The position numbers were made by a program, and so were the translations under genes. A stretch of DNA of 64,000 nt. Origin: Rutidosis leptorrhynchoides. Taxonomy: Eukaryota > Streptophyta > Magnoliopsida > Asterales > Asteraceae. Where the stretch lies: the NCBI RefSeq assembly GCF_046630445.1, contig NC_092335.1, forward strand, positions 542,553,001-542,617,000. The letters are read 5' to 3'. A model generated the notes under the pieces. It did not search any database. It was not told the DNA's origin and worked only from the letters and a program-made list of their open reading frames with translations. This document shows, piece by piece, positions 48,175 through 61,346 of this stretch. Numbering within the stretch: the stretch's first letter is position 1; the number at the start of each line of letters is the position of its first letter.

Positions 48175-49536
48175 ATGCTGGATCGTGTATTAGGTACTCG
48201 CCGGACACGTCAAATCCAACGGCTGTTACGTAACGGAAAGGTTACGATTTTGTGTTTGGTTCTCACGATCGTTGTCCTACGTGGCAATCTCGGTGCCGGA
48301 AAATTCGGTACGCCGGAGCAGGATTTTAAAGAGATCCGAGATACATTTTATCAGTACCGAGGTAAGCGCTCTGAGCCTCGCCGTGTTTTAGAAGAATTAC
48401 AAACTGAAACGACGTCGTCTGAGAGCAGTAATAATTATGCTGAATTTGATATTAATAAATTATTTGTTGATGAAGAAGATGATGTGAAAAAGGATCCTAA
48501 TATGCCTTATAGTATTGGACCTAAGATTACTGATTGGGATGAACAAAGAGGTGAATGGTTGAAACAAAACCCTAATTTTCCTAATTTTGTTAATGAGAAT
48601 AAACCTAGGGTGTTGTTGGTAACCGGTTCATCGCCGAAACCGTGCGAGAATCCGGTTGGTGATCATTATCTGTTGAAGTCAATTAAGAATAAGATTGATT
48701 ATTGTAGGGTTCATGGGATTGAAATATTTTATAACATGGCTTTACTTGATGCGGAAATGGCGGGATTTTGGGCGAAATTACCGTTAATTAGGAAACTTCT
48801 GTTGAGTCATCCAGAAGTTGAGTTTTTATGGTGGATGGATAGTGATGCTATGTTTACTGATATGGCGTTTGAGGTACCATGGGAACGATATAAAGATCGG
48901 AACTTGGTGTTGCACGGTTGGAATGAAATGGTGTATGATGAAAAGAATTGGATTGGGTTGAATACAGGTAGTTTCTTGTTGAGAAATTGTCAGTGGTCGT
49001 TGGATTTGTTGGACGTTTGGGCTCCGATGGGTCCAAAAGGGAAGATTAGGACTGAAGCAGGGAAGCTTTTGACTCGAGAGCTTAAAGATCGACCCGTTTT
49101 TGAAGCGGATGATCAGTCTGCAATGGTTTGGATATTGGCTTCACAGAAGGATAGATGGGCGAATAAGGTTTATTTGGAGAATCATTATTATCTTCATGGT
49201 TATTGGGGAATTTTAGTTGATAAATACGAGGAAATGATTGAAAGTTACCATCCTGGTCTTGGTGATCATAGATGGCCACTTGTTACTCATTTTGTCGGTT
49301 GTAAACCTTGTGGGAAATTTGGCGATTACCCTGTTGAAAGATGTTTGAAACAAATGGATCGTGCGTTTAATTTTGGAGATAATCAGATTTTGCAAATGTA
49401 TGGATTTACTCATAAGTCACTTGCTAGTAGAAGGGTAAAACGAACGAGAAATGATACTAGTAATCCTCTTGAAGTGAAGGATGAACTTGGTTTACTTCAC
49501 CCTACATATAAAGCTGTTAAGGTATCATCGTCTTGA
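48175..49536 (+). CDS. XXT2: Xyloglucan 6-xylosyltransferase (GT34, XXT1/XXT2-like)
   Basis: A 453-residue intronless frame, close to the roughly 460 residues of Arabidopsis XXT1/XXT2. It is a type II Golgi membrane protein: a short basic cytosolic end (MLDRVLGTRRTR), one membrane segment at about residues 23-41 (VTILCLVLTIVVL), a variable stem with acidic linker (to about 120), and a GT34 catalytic domain. The DSD metal/UDP-sugar motif lies at residues 222-224 in WWMDSDAMFTD. Other family blocks are PKPCENPVGDHYLLKSIKNK, NTGSFLLRN and HFVGCKPCGKFGDYP. Known role: transfer of xylose from UDP-xylose to the glucan backbone of xyloglucan in primary wall synthesis. The ATG at 48175 is chosen because similarity starts there and A is at -3; the frame is open 33 codons upstream but has no ATG. 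The choice between XXT1 and XXT2 is uncertain. Confidence 0.93.
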   Translation: MLDRVLGTRRTRQIQRLLRNGKVTILCLVLTIVVLRGNLGAGKFGTPEQDFKEIRDTFYQYRGKRSEPRRVLEELQTETTSSESSNNYAEFDINKLFVDEEDDVKKDPNMPYSIGPKITDWDEQRGEWLKQNPNFPNFVNENKPRVLLVTGSSPKPCENPVGDHYLLKSIKNKIDYCRVHGIEIFYNMALLDAEMAGFWAKLPLIRKLLLSHPEVEFLWWMDSDAMFTDMAFEVPWERYKDRNLVLHGWNEMVYDEKNWIGLNTGSFLLRNCQWSLDLLDVWAPMGPKGKIRTEAGKLLTRELKDRPVFEADDQSAMVWILASQKDRWANKVYLENHYYLHGYWGILVDKYEEMIESYHPGLGDHRWPLVTHFVGCKPCGKFGDYPVERCLKQMDRAFNFGDNQILQMYGFTHKSLASRRVKRTRNDTSNPLEVKDELGLLHPTYKAVKVSSS

Positions 49537-49971
49537 GTACGTTCTGAATAGGTCTCGAAATTTGAATTAGTTTGTTGTTTCCACTTTTCACTCGTGAATT
49601 GGTATTGTGCACTATGTTATGATACGTTTTTATTTTTTTATTGTTATCGTCAAATGTTATTAGCCAAGTTCATTATTTATTACAGTATACTACAATATAT
49701 GAAAGGCAAACAAATAGCTTGAGCCAACACATGTTTATGATATAGAACATTGTAGCTTGTTCTTCTTAACTTGTACGAGTGACTTGTAAGCATTTTGAAA
49801 TTGTTTCCAATTATTTCAGATATAAGTTGGTTTAATATTGGTAATATGTTACTTTGTTATTGGCAAATGTTTTTTGGTCAGTTCGCTCGAATTGGTTCTT
49901 TTCATTTGGTCTTGGCTGAGTTTATGATGGAAACGTTTAATGCGTATTAGATTTTTCAATGGGAATGGATA
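49537..49971 (+). other. 3' flank of the XXT gene
   Basis: AT-rich sequence after the stop codon, with TATTTTTTTATTG-like runs that could hold the 3' UTR and polyadenylation site. No other feature is seen. Confidence 0.4.
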
Positions 49972-49981
49972 TATTGTCGTA

Positions 49982-50188
49982 AACCATCACTAGATAGCTT
50001 AGGCTCTGAGTTCTTTGCAAGAGGTCTCAGGTTCGAATCTTGTCTAGGAAGAATATTTAGTGGTGGCCAGGGATGGGTTGGAAACAGCCATGAAGTAGTC
50101 CTGCTGGCTGCGTACATCAGAGTATGGGGTTAGATTACTCGTCTTCTCGGGTAGCCTCAACAGAGAAAACCTTCTACCTTTATCCTTT
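49982..50188 (+). mobile_element. tRNA-derived SINE
   Basis: A 207-bp unit bounded by the exact 10-bp duplication TATTGTCGTA (49972-49981 and 50189-50198). Pol III box A-like TAGCTTAGGCTC is at about 49995-50006 and box B GGTTCGAATCT at 50030-50040. The body contains GTGGCCAGGGATGGGTTGG and ACATCAGAGTATGGGGTTAG, resembling Au-type plant SINEs from memory. It lies about 450 bp downstream of XXT. Confidence 0.88.
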
Positions 50189-50198
50189 TATTGTCGTA

Positions 50199-50450
50199 TC
50201 TAATAATAAGTTATAACCATGGATTCCACCATAATTATGCGTTAATAGCAGCAGCTAATCCTTTCTTGGGTTTGACTTATAAGGTTAGATCATTATGAGG
50301 ATCTTCGACACCACCCTTTAGCAATAGGAATTATATCCTGTCAAACAAACGAACGGTCCAACTGAAGAAGGAATATTTACATAAAGATCGTGACAAGGTA
50401 ATTAGCATCAGGGCATCAATTTAAAAATGTCTTCATATTACTTGCTAGTT
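50199..50450. other. Intergenic sequence without recognised features
   Basis: About 250 bp; no coding or repeat structure noticed. Confidence 0.4.
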
Positions 50451-50498
50451 ATATTATATTATATTATATTATATTATATTATATTATATTATATTATA
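50451..50498. repeat. (ATATT)n microsatellite
   Basis: About nine to ten copies of the pentamer ATATT, abutting the left side of the next Helitron-like element. Confidence 0.95.
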
Positions 50499-51234
50499 CC
50501 TACCCTCTAAAAGACATAGGTGAAATGAATAGTACCAAGAGGTATTTTCGACTTTTTGTTTTTTTTTTCTCCTCTTTTCTCAAATTCAACCACAAACCAC
50601 CCCACACTTTATCCAAAAAATCAAATCCACCCCCAAACGACGGGTAAAGACATAGGGGAAACGAATAGTACCAAGGGGTATTTTCGACTTTTTGCATTTT
50701 TTTTTTTCTTTTTCCCTTTTCTCAAATTCAACCACAAATCACCCCACACTTTATTCAAAAAATCAAATCCACCCCCCAAACGACGGGGGGAGTTAAGTGT
50801 CAATTAATCATTCTCATAAAAATTCTTAAACAAACTCTACCTAAATATTCAACGGGCCATGTATTCGCACTCGCAGCGAGTTAAATTTATCCGCCACCAT
50901 CGTTAACCTCGAAATAATTTTAGGAACATAATGTCACTAGCTATACGCAAAACGAGCTTTTTTTAAAAAACGCTAAATATTTGGGGGTCTTTTCATACAC
51001 GTTAATTCTCCGTTAAATTTTTAAAAGTCGACAACTCCATAGCGAAACGTGGAGATGCACATATATTGTTAATTTTAAATAACATTTAAATCTTTCACGG
51101 GTTATAACTTTTAGTTCGACTCGAGTTGCGCTTCAACAACATCATTGTTAGCCACAAATTTTTTTTACAAACTAAACGCAATAAAATACATTAAAAACCG
51201 AACCCCCGACGCGAAGCGATGGTTCGAACACTAG
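50499..51234 (+). mobile_element. Helitron-like non-autonomous element with internal tandem duplication
   Basis: It ends CGC-GAA-GCG, about 13 further bases, then CTAG (51231-51234) before T, a Helitron 3' signature. It shares diverged blocks with the element ending at 46718. The 5' end is taken as the edge of the microsatellite and is not proven. Near its left end a segment of about 140 bp is present twice in tandem. Confidence 0.55.
50509..50788 (+). repeat. Tandem duplication of about 140 bp
   Basis: 50509-50645 and 50646-50788 both run from AAAGACATAGG through GTATTTTCGACTTTTTG and CAAATTCAACCACAAA to CCCCCAAACGACGGG, with scattered differences and changed T-run lengths. Confidence 0.9.
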
Positions 51235-52827
<1,593 letters not shown>

Positions 52828-53012
52828 GTGGGTTTAGTTGCGATGTTAAGACACCACATTTTACGTGACCGATGGGTTAGTCGCGGTGTTAAGACACCAC
52901 TCCGGGGTTAGTGAAATGTGGGTAGTCGCGGTGTTAAGACACCACATTTGTTGTGACGGGTGAGTTAGTCGCGGTGTTAAGACACCACCCAGGGGTTAGT
53001 GATACACGGTGT
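52828..53012. repeat. Tandem hairpin repeats (GGTGTTAAGACACC)
   Basis: Four copies of a unit with core GCGGTGTTAAGACACCAC (about 52839, 52883, 52927 and 52973; the first is GCGATGTT), spaced about 44-46 bp apart. The core folds as GGTGT-TAAG-ACACC. A fifth unit is cut at GGTGT by element G. Confidence 0.8.
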
Positions 53013-54639
53013 TGAAAGGACCCGTCCTAATCCATCCGGACAAAGTCCATATCGATTACAAACGATTCACAATAGTTGGTTACATCGCGAGGTACTTGAC
53101 CTCTATATGATACATTTTACAAACATTGCATTAGTTTTTAAAAGATAAACTTGCTTCATATCGAAAATTGATGACATGCAAATCATTTCATAATATATTC
53201 AACTATAATTGACTAAATAATAATCTTGATGAACTCGACGACTCGAATGCAACGTCTTTTGAAATATGTCATGAATGACTCCAAGTAATATCTTTTAAAT
53301 GAGCAATTGTACAGCGGAAGACTTCTTTCATACCTGAGAATAAACATGCTTTCAAGTGTCAACCAAAAGGTTGGTGAGTTCATTAGTTTAACGTAAATAA
53401 TCATTTCATAATTTTAATAGACCACAAGATTTCATATCTCTATTTCTCATAAACATACATCCCATGCATAGAGACAAAAATATCATTCATATGGATTGAA
53501 CACCTGGTAATCGACATTCACAATATGTATATAAGAATATCCCCATCATTCCGGGATCCTCCTTCGGACATGATATAAATTTCGAAGTACTAAAGCATCC
53601 GGTACTTTGGATGGGGCTTGTTGGGCCCGATAGATCTATCTTTAGAGTTCGCGTCAATTAGGGTGTATGTTCCCTAATTCTTAGATTACCAGACTTAATA
53701 AAAAGGGGCATATTCGATTTCGATAATTCAACCATATAATGTAGTTTCAATTACTTGTGTCTATTTCGTAAAACAGTTATAAAAACAGCGCATGTATTCT
53801 CAGTCCCAAAAATATATATTGCAAAAGCATTTAAAAAGGGATTAATGAAACTCACGCATATAAATATTGTAAAACAGTTAATAAAGCAATTGCATGTATT
53901 CTCAGCCCAAAAACGTAAAGAGTAAAAGGGAGGAAATGAAACTCACCGAATGTATTTTGTAGTAAAAATACATATATCGACATTAAACAACCGAACAATG
54001 GAGGGTTGGCCTCGGATTCACGAACCTATATCATTTGTTTAATTATTAATACACATAATTGTAATCGAGCAAGTTTATATAAATTATTATTAATAATATA
54101 CTTGTTATATCATTTGTTATTTAGATCAATTTAATATATTTAGTTTATATATATAATATAACTAACTTTTATCATTCTTTATAATATGTTACAAAAATAT
54201 ATATTAGAGTTTATATATGATAACAATATATATTTACGTAATAATTGATACCTTTTATATATATATAGTTTAGTAATTATCATTTTATTAATAACAGTAT
54301 AGTGACATGTATATTTTATTATTGTTGTATTGTATTTTTTTTTATATAAAACTATTCATCTTACAATTAATGATAATAATAGTAAGTTTAATAATACACT
54401 ACTAATATTTATATTATTAATAAAGATAATATTATTAGTATTTATACCCATTTCACTAGTAATAATAATAAACATAATAATGATAATAACAATAATATTA
54501 ATACTTAAGACTAGTACTAAAATGATATTAATATTCATGACATTTGTATTAATACTAATGACAAAGAGAATTGTAGTATTTGGCACTAATAATAGTAGTT
54601 ATAATGCTAATACTAATACTAATACTAATAATAACAATA

Positions 54640-54641
54640 AC

Positions 54642-54703
<62 letters not shown>

Positions 54704-54707
54704 GTTT
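54640..54707. repeat. (AAT)n microsatellite
   Basis: Run of about 22 AAT units in the LTR of G; another shorter run is at about 54845-54890. Confidence 0.95.
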
Positions 54708-54849
54708 TAAATGATAAAACTAATAATTTATAAGTATAATAATAATAATAGCAATAGTAATGATAACATTGTAAAGTATATTAATAATCATTTTGTTAAT
54801 AATAACATCTTAACATAATAACAATAAGTATGTTAAAAATAATAATAAC

Positions 54850-54889
<40 letters not shown>

Positions 54890-54930
54890 GTTAATGGAAA
54901 CTACCTTAGAAAAGAGTTTCACAAAAATAA

Positions 54931-55003
54931 TGCCTCTTGCGAGGCTCGAACCCCCGACCTCTTGAAACCCGACACAACCTCCCAACCATCTGATCCGTGA
55001 TAT
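54931..55003 (-). other. tRNA-like segment in the LTR of G
   Basis: On the minus strand: GGATCAGATGGTTGGGAGG, then AAGAGGTCGGGGGTTCGAGCC, resembling tRNA D- and T-arms. It is homologous to 1001-1062 in C, with the same surrounding sequence (AATCAGAAAGATAT... / AATCAGAAAAATGG...). A clean acceptor stem is missing. Confidence 0.4.
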
Positions 55004-58000
55004 CTTTCTGATTTAAAACAGATTCCATATAAATATAGCCCGTAATTATTATCACCTGGTTCACCTTCTTCCTCAAATCAATTAGACAATTAACCCAAAC
55101 CAATTCATCATCTATTAACTGACACAGCATTAACACATCAACAACTGACCATCACGATGATCATTAACAGAGAAAAATAAATTACACGGATCAAAGAAAA
55201 AAAATATATCGCTGTTTCATCATTATGAACTCCAAATCGGTTTTCAACTTTGAAAATGTTTTAGGCTAAACTTATAACATGAAAAAAAAAGTAAAACGTT
55301 CCTAGAAACTTTCTCCATTCTCAATTGAACTTAAAACATAATAACGAATTCCAATTTTTGTGAAGAACGTAAAGTTTGACATTTTAGATAAGATCTTTGA
55401 CCTCGAAATTCAATTTACCTGAGAAAAATTGGAGGATGAACATTTGTAGATAGTTTGAGAAATTGAATCCTAATAACTTGGCATTATTAGATTTTAAAAT
55501 GGATTTCAAAATCGTTGCTTTTGAAAACGGGACCAAGAACAGAGGTACCGGGTTCCTCTCTTTATTTTTCTATTTTAAATTTGATAACTCGAACTGTTTA
55601 GTATTGATAATGGAATAAGTTGTTGTGTGTGAATTGAAATAGCTGTAATATACTCTAAATTGATCAATTGTTTCGAGAATCTGGTCCCGATTTTCTCACT
55701 CAGACAAGTAATATATGTATATAAAAAATAATAAAGGAATTAAAAGTCATCTATGATTGTTACAGATTTTTGGATTGTAATGGGATTGTGATCTGGACTG
55801 GTAACAAGAGGAGACAGAAACAAATTACAGAAAAAAAATGATAGGGATGGCTAACCGAAAAGATTCTTCATTCTATTTTTATTTATAAATATAATTTAAT
55901 ATTAATAAATATATTAACAATAATATTACTAATATTATATAAAAAGTATACTAATAATAAGAATGCAGAAAAGTGATAAAATAATTGTATGATAATATTA
56001 TTAATATTAATAATAATAAAAATAATAATAATCACATTAACACTAATAATAATTATAAAAATGACAAAAAAATCATAATATTTAATATTTAAGTATAATA
56101 ATAATGATATTAACAATAAAAATGGTAATAATAATAATAATCATAATAATTATAGTTTTTGTCATTCTTACAATAATATTTGTATTTAGTATCTTTATCT
56201 TGATAATCATAACATTTTAATTATAAATATAGCAATAATAATAATAATAATACTAATAATACTAGTATTGATATTATTATTAGTAGTAGTATTGAAAATA
56301 ATAATAATATTACTAATACATCTATACTTTCATCTTGTAATTACTTTTAATACATTGTTACTTCTATTTATTAATTTTATCAAATAACATATCTTGAATA
56401 TTTAATTTATTATAACATATATACAATCAATAAATATGTATGTCCATCATATATATATTTCAACTACTACATAAATAATTATGTTTTAACTACCAAGTAA
56501 TTAAATATATATATTACAAGTATTCTCAGAGTATATCATTTAATACACTATAACATGTTTTAGTTATTTAAAGTTATATATTTCATAATAACTAATTCTC
56601 ATAATAGTTCATTAATATATTTAAATTCTATCCTATATAATTATTTACGTATATAATTATTTATATTTTTGTTTACATTTAAAGGTTCGTGAATCGTCGA
56701 GCACAGTCAAAGGGTAATTGAATTCGTGAAAACAGTTCGAACATTTTGAGACTCAACATTACAGACTTTGCTTATCGTGTCGAAACATATAAAGATTCAA
56801 GTTTAAATTTGGTCGGAAATTCCCGGGTCACTACAGTACCTACCCGTTAAAGAAATTTCGTTCCGAAATTTGAGTGAGGTTGTCATGGCTAACAATAAAA
56901 ATGTTTTCATGGCAATTATGAGTTGATAACTAGAATTTTATCACAGGGTGTAACCTGAATAAAATAATTCGATTATTCGAAGCGTACGAGTGAAGCTATC
57001 ACCAAAGAGTGAAATAGGAAAGTAAAGTTTCATCTTAACTTTTGACGTAGGGGGTTGAATTTAGAAAAATAAGATGCGTCCTACCTTTTGACGTTGTTTT
57101 GCTTGAATTTCGGAATTCAAGGAATTTGAAAAAAAATCTTCGAAATCTAAAAGATTTGATTCTCCGGCAAGTAAGGAAATTAAGATCTCTATAATTAAAT
57201 ACGGTGATCTGCCTCGATTACTCTGTCTGATATTTTCATTATAAATTAAACTTTTTTCGTTCCATTATTTTCCACCACTCCCATTTTCTATACTTTCATT
57301 CTTAATTCTTACTTCTAAAAGATTTTGAAAATGTTTCATCCAGTTCTAATCATTGATATTTTCCTAATTATCCTTTCTGTCATCCTTCTTTTTAATCTTC
57401 CACCAGAAGAATCTGTTTACTTCTACTATTACCTTGGGGTGATACTATTCTTAATTATACCGTGTCTTTACATTGCTATTCGTATTAATATCCACGGTTT
57501 GTAACTTCCGTGTTGTTATTGGGCTTTATATTTTCTCTTATATTTTGGAGCTCTTTGCCTTTTTATTATCCTCTCGACCTCTAGTAAAGTGAGTAACGGT
57601 CCAAAATTCGTAAGTATGGAGTTTCAAATGAACCTAATGTTCTAAACAAGAAAGAATGTAATAGCACGATTTGATTTGTCAAATTACCTGAATCACTGAG
57701 AATAGAACTATCAAGAATATACTTTCTTGATATGTTCAGAAGTTAAGTAGAATGTAAGAGTTATGTAACATGGCACATGATGACGTTATGATCTGTGAAT
57801 CATCATGTTTCAATAGAAACTCAGCATGACTTACTGTAATATAATCACGTTGATCAAGTGTCATTATATTATACTAACTCATGCATCAATTTCCAACATT
57901 ACTTCATAATCATTCATAATTTAAACTTGAAGGTTTACATAATATAGAAACTAACAGTTTCTATATGATGTAACACTGATAGCACGAAGAGATTAATGAT

Positions 58001-58884
58001 TTCAGATAAGATTAGTTATGAAAATATATTCAGAAATATCGGGGATATTTATAATGAAAGATACGATAATATCTCGGAATATCTAAGATCAGATGATGAT
58101 AGAAACTATTGTCCGCAAGGGTTTAGGGTAAGGAGCAAGATATTCACTAAAGACTTTAGCAGACATTGAATCATTTGGATTCTTTGTAGTCAAACTTATT
58201 TTTTGTGATTTGTCCACGGCTTTCTTCATAGGTTCGCATAATCTGCTTTTCGGTACTAAATCTTCTATTGAATGTTCCCAATAATATGATACACAGGAAG
58301 CACGAAGAGGTATATAATTTTGGACGGGAATATTTATGAAAATATCCTCAGAAATATCGAAGATATTGATGATGATATTTTTGGAATTTCTAAGTTCGAT
58401 GGTTGATGAAAAAGATTTTCCGCAAGATTTTAACATGAGTACGGAGCAAGATATTCGTTGAAGGTTTCATCGGATCCAGAATTACCTGGATTCTTTGAAT
58501 ATATAGTATGGTCCTTGTATTTGTCTTTGGTCTCCTTCGTGGTTAGCTCAATCCGTTTTCCAGTTTTAAATTTTCTGAGCTTTTCCAGCATACTATTCTT
58601 TATCATCAAACTTTCGATGATTAAGGTCGTTTACGGTTTTCTATGGTTTCAGTTGCTTCATTCAACTTTTTCAACATTCAGAGTATTGTTTTGTGACTGA
58701 TTGCTTTTTAGAATTTCAGAATGAGAGATCATAATTCTAAGAGATAAACGTCATACATATAACTATTGATGTAGATATGCTGTGAGTTTTCAAAGTACTG
58801 ATTGCTGATTCCTAGTAATTGTTATGGCAGTTCTCGTTACAAGATGCGGATGAGTATATGATAGGGTTTCAATGAATAAATATA

Positions 58885-59103
58885 ATGATTTATCAGAGAG
58901 ATTTAAGCCAAGAAGCAACGAGGTTGCTGGTACGTCTGCTGGTAATATGGTGGAATATAAAAAAAAATTTCTCCGGTCAAAAGGGTAATCGTATATATCA
59001 GGATTATAGTAAGGCTACTTCGAATGAAAAGTCGAAGTTGACTTGCTGGAGCTGTGACAAAATTGGCTACTTTGAAAAGGGATCGCAAAGTTATTTTCGG
59101 TAA
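58885..59103 (+). pseudogene. gag C-terminal/zinc-knuckle remnant, antisense inside G
   Basis: A 72-codon frame on the + strand, opposite to G. It ends CWSCDKIGYFEKGSQSYFR, a degenerate CX2CX4HX4C knuckle in which the His and last Cys positions are changed. The preceding residues (NRIYQDYSKATSNEKSK) look like a gag linker. The counterpart in C lies on its minus strand (8450-8512). Inferred: a gag piece from another element was built in backwards before C and G diverged. Confidence 0.5.
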
Positions 59104-60071
59104 TAACAATGCCAAAGGAATTAACACAGCTATGTTTTAAACGTTTACTCAGGTTCCGAGATTTTTCAGGTGCATAACTATATGTATCAATCTTTTCTTC
59201 CGTAGATGAAGTGCGGTTGTTTCATCTTCTCAATTGAGGTGTTTTCAAGAATTATGAAAGGTTTGAACGCGGATTATAATTGTCAGGATACAAATGAGGT
59301 TTAAGATGAAATCAAGTGGCAAACTTGAAGAATTATTTAGTTTCATATGTTGTAATCAGTATTTTAATTCACTTTAATTGTCCAATATTATTAGTCCACA
59401 GTTTACAGTCCAATAATTCATATATAGTTTTATATATAATATTCGAATTAATTAATATGTGTCGTGACCTGTATACGTCTCAGACTCGATCATAACTCAA
59501 AGTATATATATTATTATAGAATCAACCTCAACCCTGTATAAAGAACTCGATCATTACTGCATATAGAGTGTCTATGGTTATTCCAAATAATATTTATAGA
59601 TGCGTCGATATGATATGTCAAAACCTTGTATACGTGTTCCAATATTTAAAGTGCGTAAAATACATAATAAAAATTAATTAACGATAAATAAAGTGCGTAA
59701 AGTAAATAACAGAATTTAAATGACGATAAATAAAATTGCAAGAATGTAAATTGCGATAATTAAATTGCGATAAATAAAAATGTAACCAGTTAGCTAGGAA
59801 CAGTTAGCTAGGAATAGTTAGCGTGGATTCTTAACAATATTTCAATTAGTTAATTCGTTTATTTCTAACAATTTTATTTTGTTCACTGTTTTCTTCATTA
59901 TGCCACTTGTTGGATTTTGAGAAGTCAAAATCCAAATATGAAATTGAATAAAAATGGTTATTCTGTGGTGAACGGATTCGTATATTGGTGGTTGTAAATA
60001 GGATAGTAAATGACTGTTGAATCAGATTCGAAGAATGTACAATGTAACTTAATATGAAATCTAAATATTCC

Positions 60072-60092
60072 TCGGGTATTACCTACCCGTTA
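60072..60092 (-). promoter_or_regulatory. Internal polypurine-tract-like hairpin motif in G
   Basis: On the minus strand TTTAACGGGTAGGTAATACCCGAGG, the same arrangement as 7480-7500 in C. Confidence 0.5.
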
Positions 60093-61057
60093 AAATATTT
60101 TCACCATTAACAGTTTGTACAAGGGAATTTTTAATTACAATCTTTATGAAAACATATATACATATATATTTTCTTCAGATGTATTCATGGGTTTAATGAG
60201 TTAATATGATATTAAAGTCATTTGCTTTTCGGTTGGAACTAGAATAAATAATCTCTAAAACTTTAGAGATTACATATTCGCCATGTCGAACGAAGATAAA
60301 TGAGGTAGAACGATACGTAGAACGAAGATCATACTCAAAGTACAGATGATGATATTGAAGCATGGATTGTTGATGGTACTGGTGCTGTTATTGATGGTAC
60401 TGTTGGTGCCGGTGATGTTGCTGAAGATGGTACATTTTGCACCATATTCTCCGAATTGATTATTCGAGCGCGAAGTTTGTTGACTTATTACTCCAGGATG
60501 ATTGTCGGTCAGAACTAGCGGATGAATAAGGTTCAGAATTGTGAATAGAATATAATCTTGTCGAGTTACCCTGAAAATGAGACTGAAAATGGTGTCTCGA
60601 ACAGGTTCGTCTGTAAACGCTTCAGGTTCATTGTCAAGAGGTGAATTCGGTTGGTGGAAGGGATTGCCTTCTGCGCGTCTCCATTGATTAAGTCGACTAC
60701 GAACCCATCAGATGAATTGGGAATGGCTAATTGGTTGATTCATTTTGGTGGCGCTGCTTTCGGAGCTTAGGTGAAACTCCATATCGGAATAGCTGTCGGA
60801 ATAACTATCGGAATAGCTATCGGAATTCGAGGGACTCGAACTGGTTGAAGGATTCATCCCGTACAATCAGATGAAAAATTTTCGATAAGAAATATATTAT
60901 AGGATGTAGATTAGTACCTTGCAATACATAATTTACATATCCATATATAATACTAAAATCCCATAAGTTACGGAGGAATCTACGGAAGCTTTCAGGCAAA
61001 GTAACAACAACAGATATGCTAAGATATGAATTTATCTATACACTGTCTATGCAATAG

Positions 61058-61346
61058 TGTGACAATCGCTCCAAATCCATATGGATGAACACGTCATTCA
61101 TTGATTTCATTGCGAGGTATTTGACCTCTATATGATACATTTTGTAAACATTGCATTCTTTTGAAAAGGCATACCATAAATGAATATTTAATTCCAAGGT
61201 TTTCAACATCTGATGATTTCTACATATAGACAATCACCGTAAATAATAGTTTACAATAATACTTCCGTTGACAATGCAGTCAAAATAGATACATGATGAT
61301 GGTTTTGTGAATGCAACGTTTTCTTGAATAAAGCATGCAAGACTCC
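61058..61346 (-). mobile_element. LTR K, partial, inserted in G and cut by H
   Basis: On the minus strand it ends with the GAGGTCAAATACCTCGCAATG hairpin block and GGAGCGATTGTCACA, like the LTR ends of C, E and F. It starts TGTGACAATCG after AATAG (61053-61057, possible duplication). At 61346 the sequence leaves homology with the LTR of G (at GACTCC, compare 53276-53282) because element H is inserted. Confidence 0.7.

Larger units (their letters stand above)
53013..56835 (-). mobile_element. 3' LTR of element G (same family as C)
   Basis: 3823 bp. On the minus strand it runs from TGTAGTGACCCGGGAATTTCC to ATTAGGACGGGTCCTTTCA, preceded by the polypurine region at 56836-56871. It resembles the LTR of C at both ends. 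The left flank GGTGT (53008-53012) would be the target duplication; its partner is outside the window. The AT-rich middle holds many AAT/ATT runs. Confidence 0.88.
56836..61057 (-). mobile_element. Internal region of element G (partial, no intact gag-pol)
   Basis: It starts with the polypurine region and carries, in reverse, the same blocks as the interior of C, including the internal PPT-like hairpin (60072-60092) and the repeated ATTCCGATAGCTATTCCGATA segment (60780-60825). It is cut at 61058 by LTR K; the remaining leader, primer site and 5' LTR are not in the window. No pol domains are seen. Confidence 0.78.
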
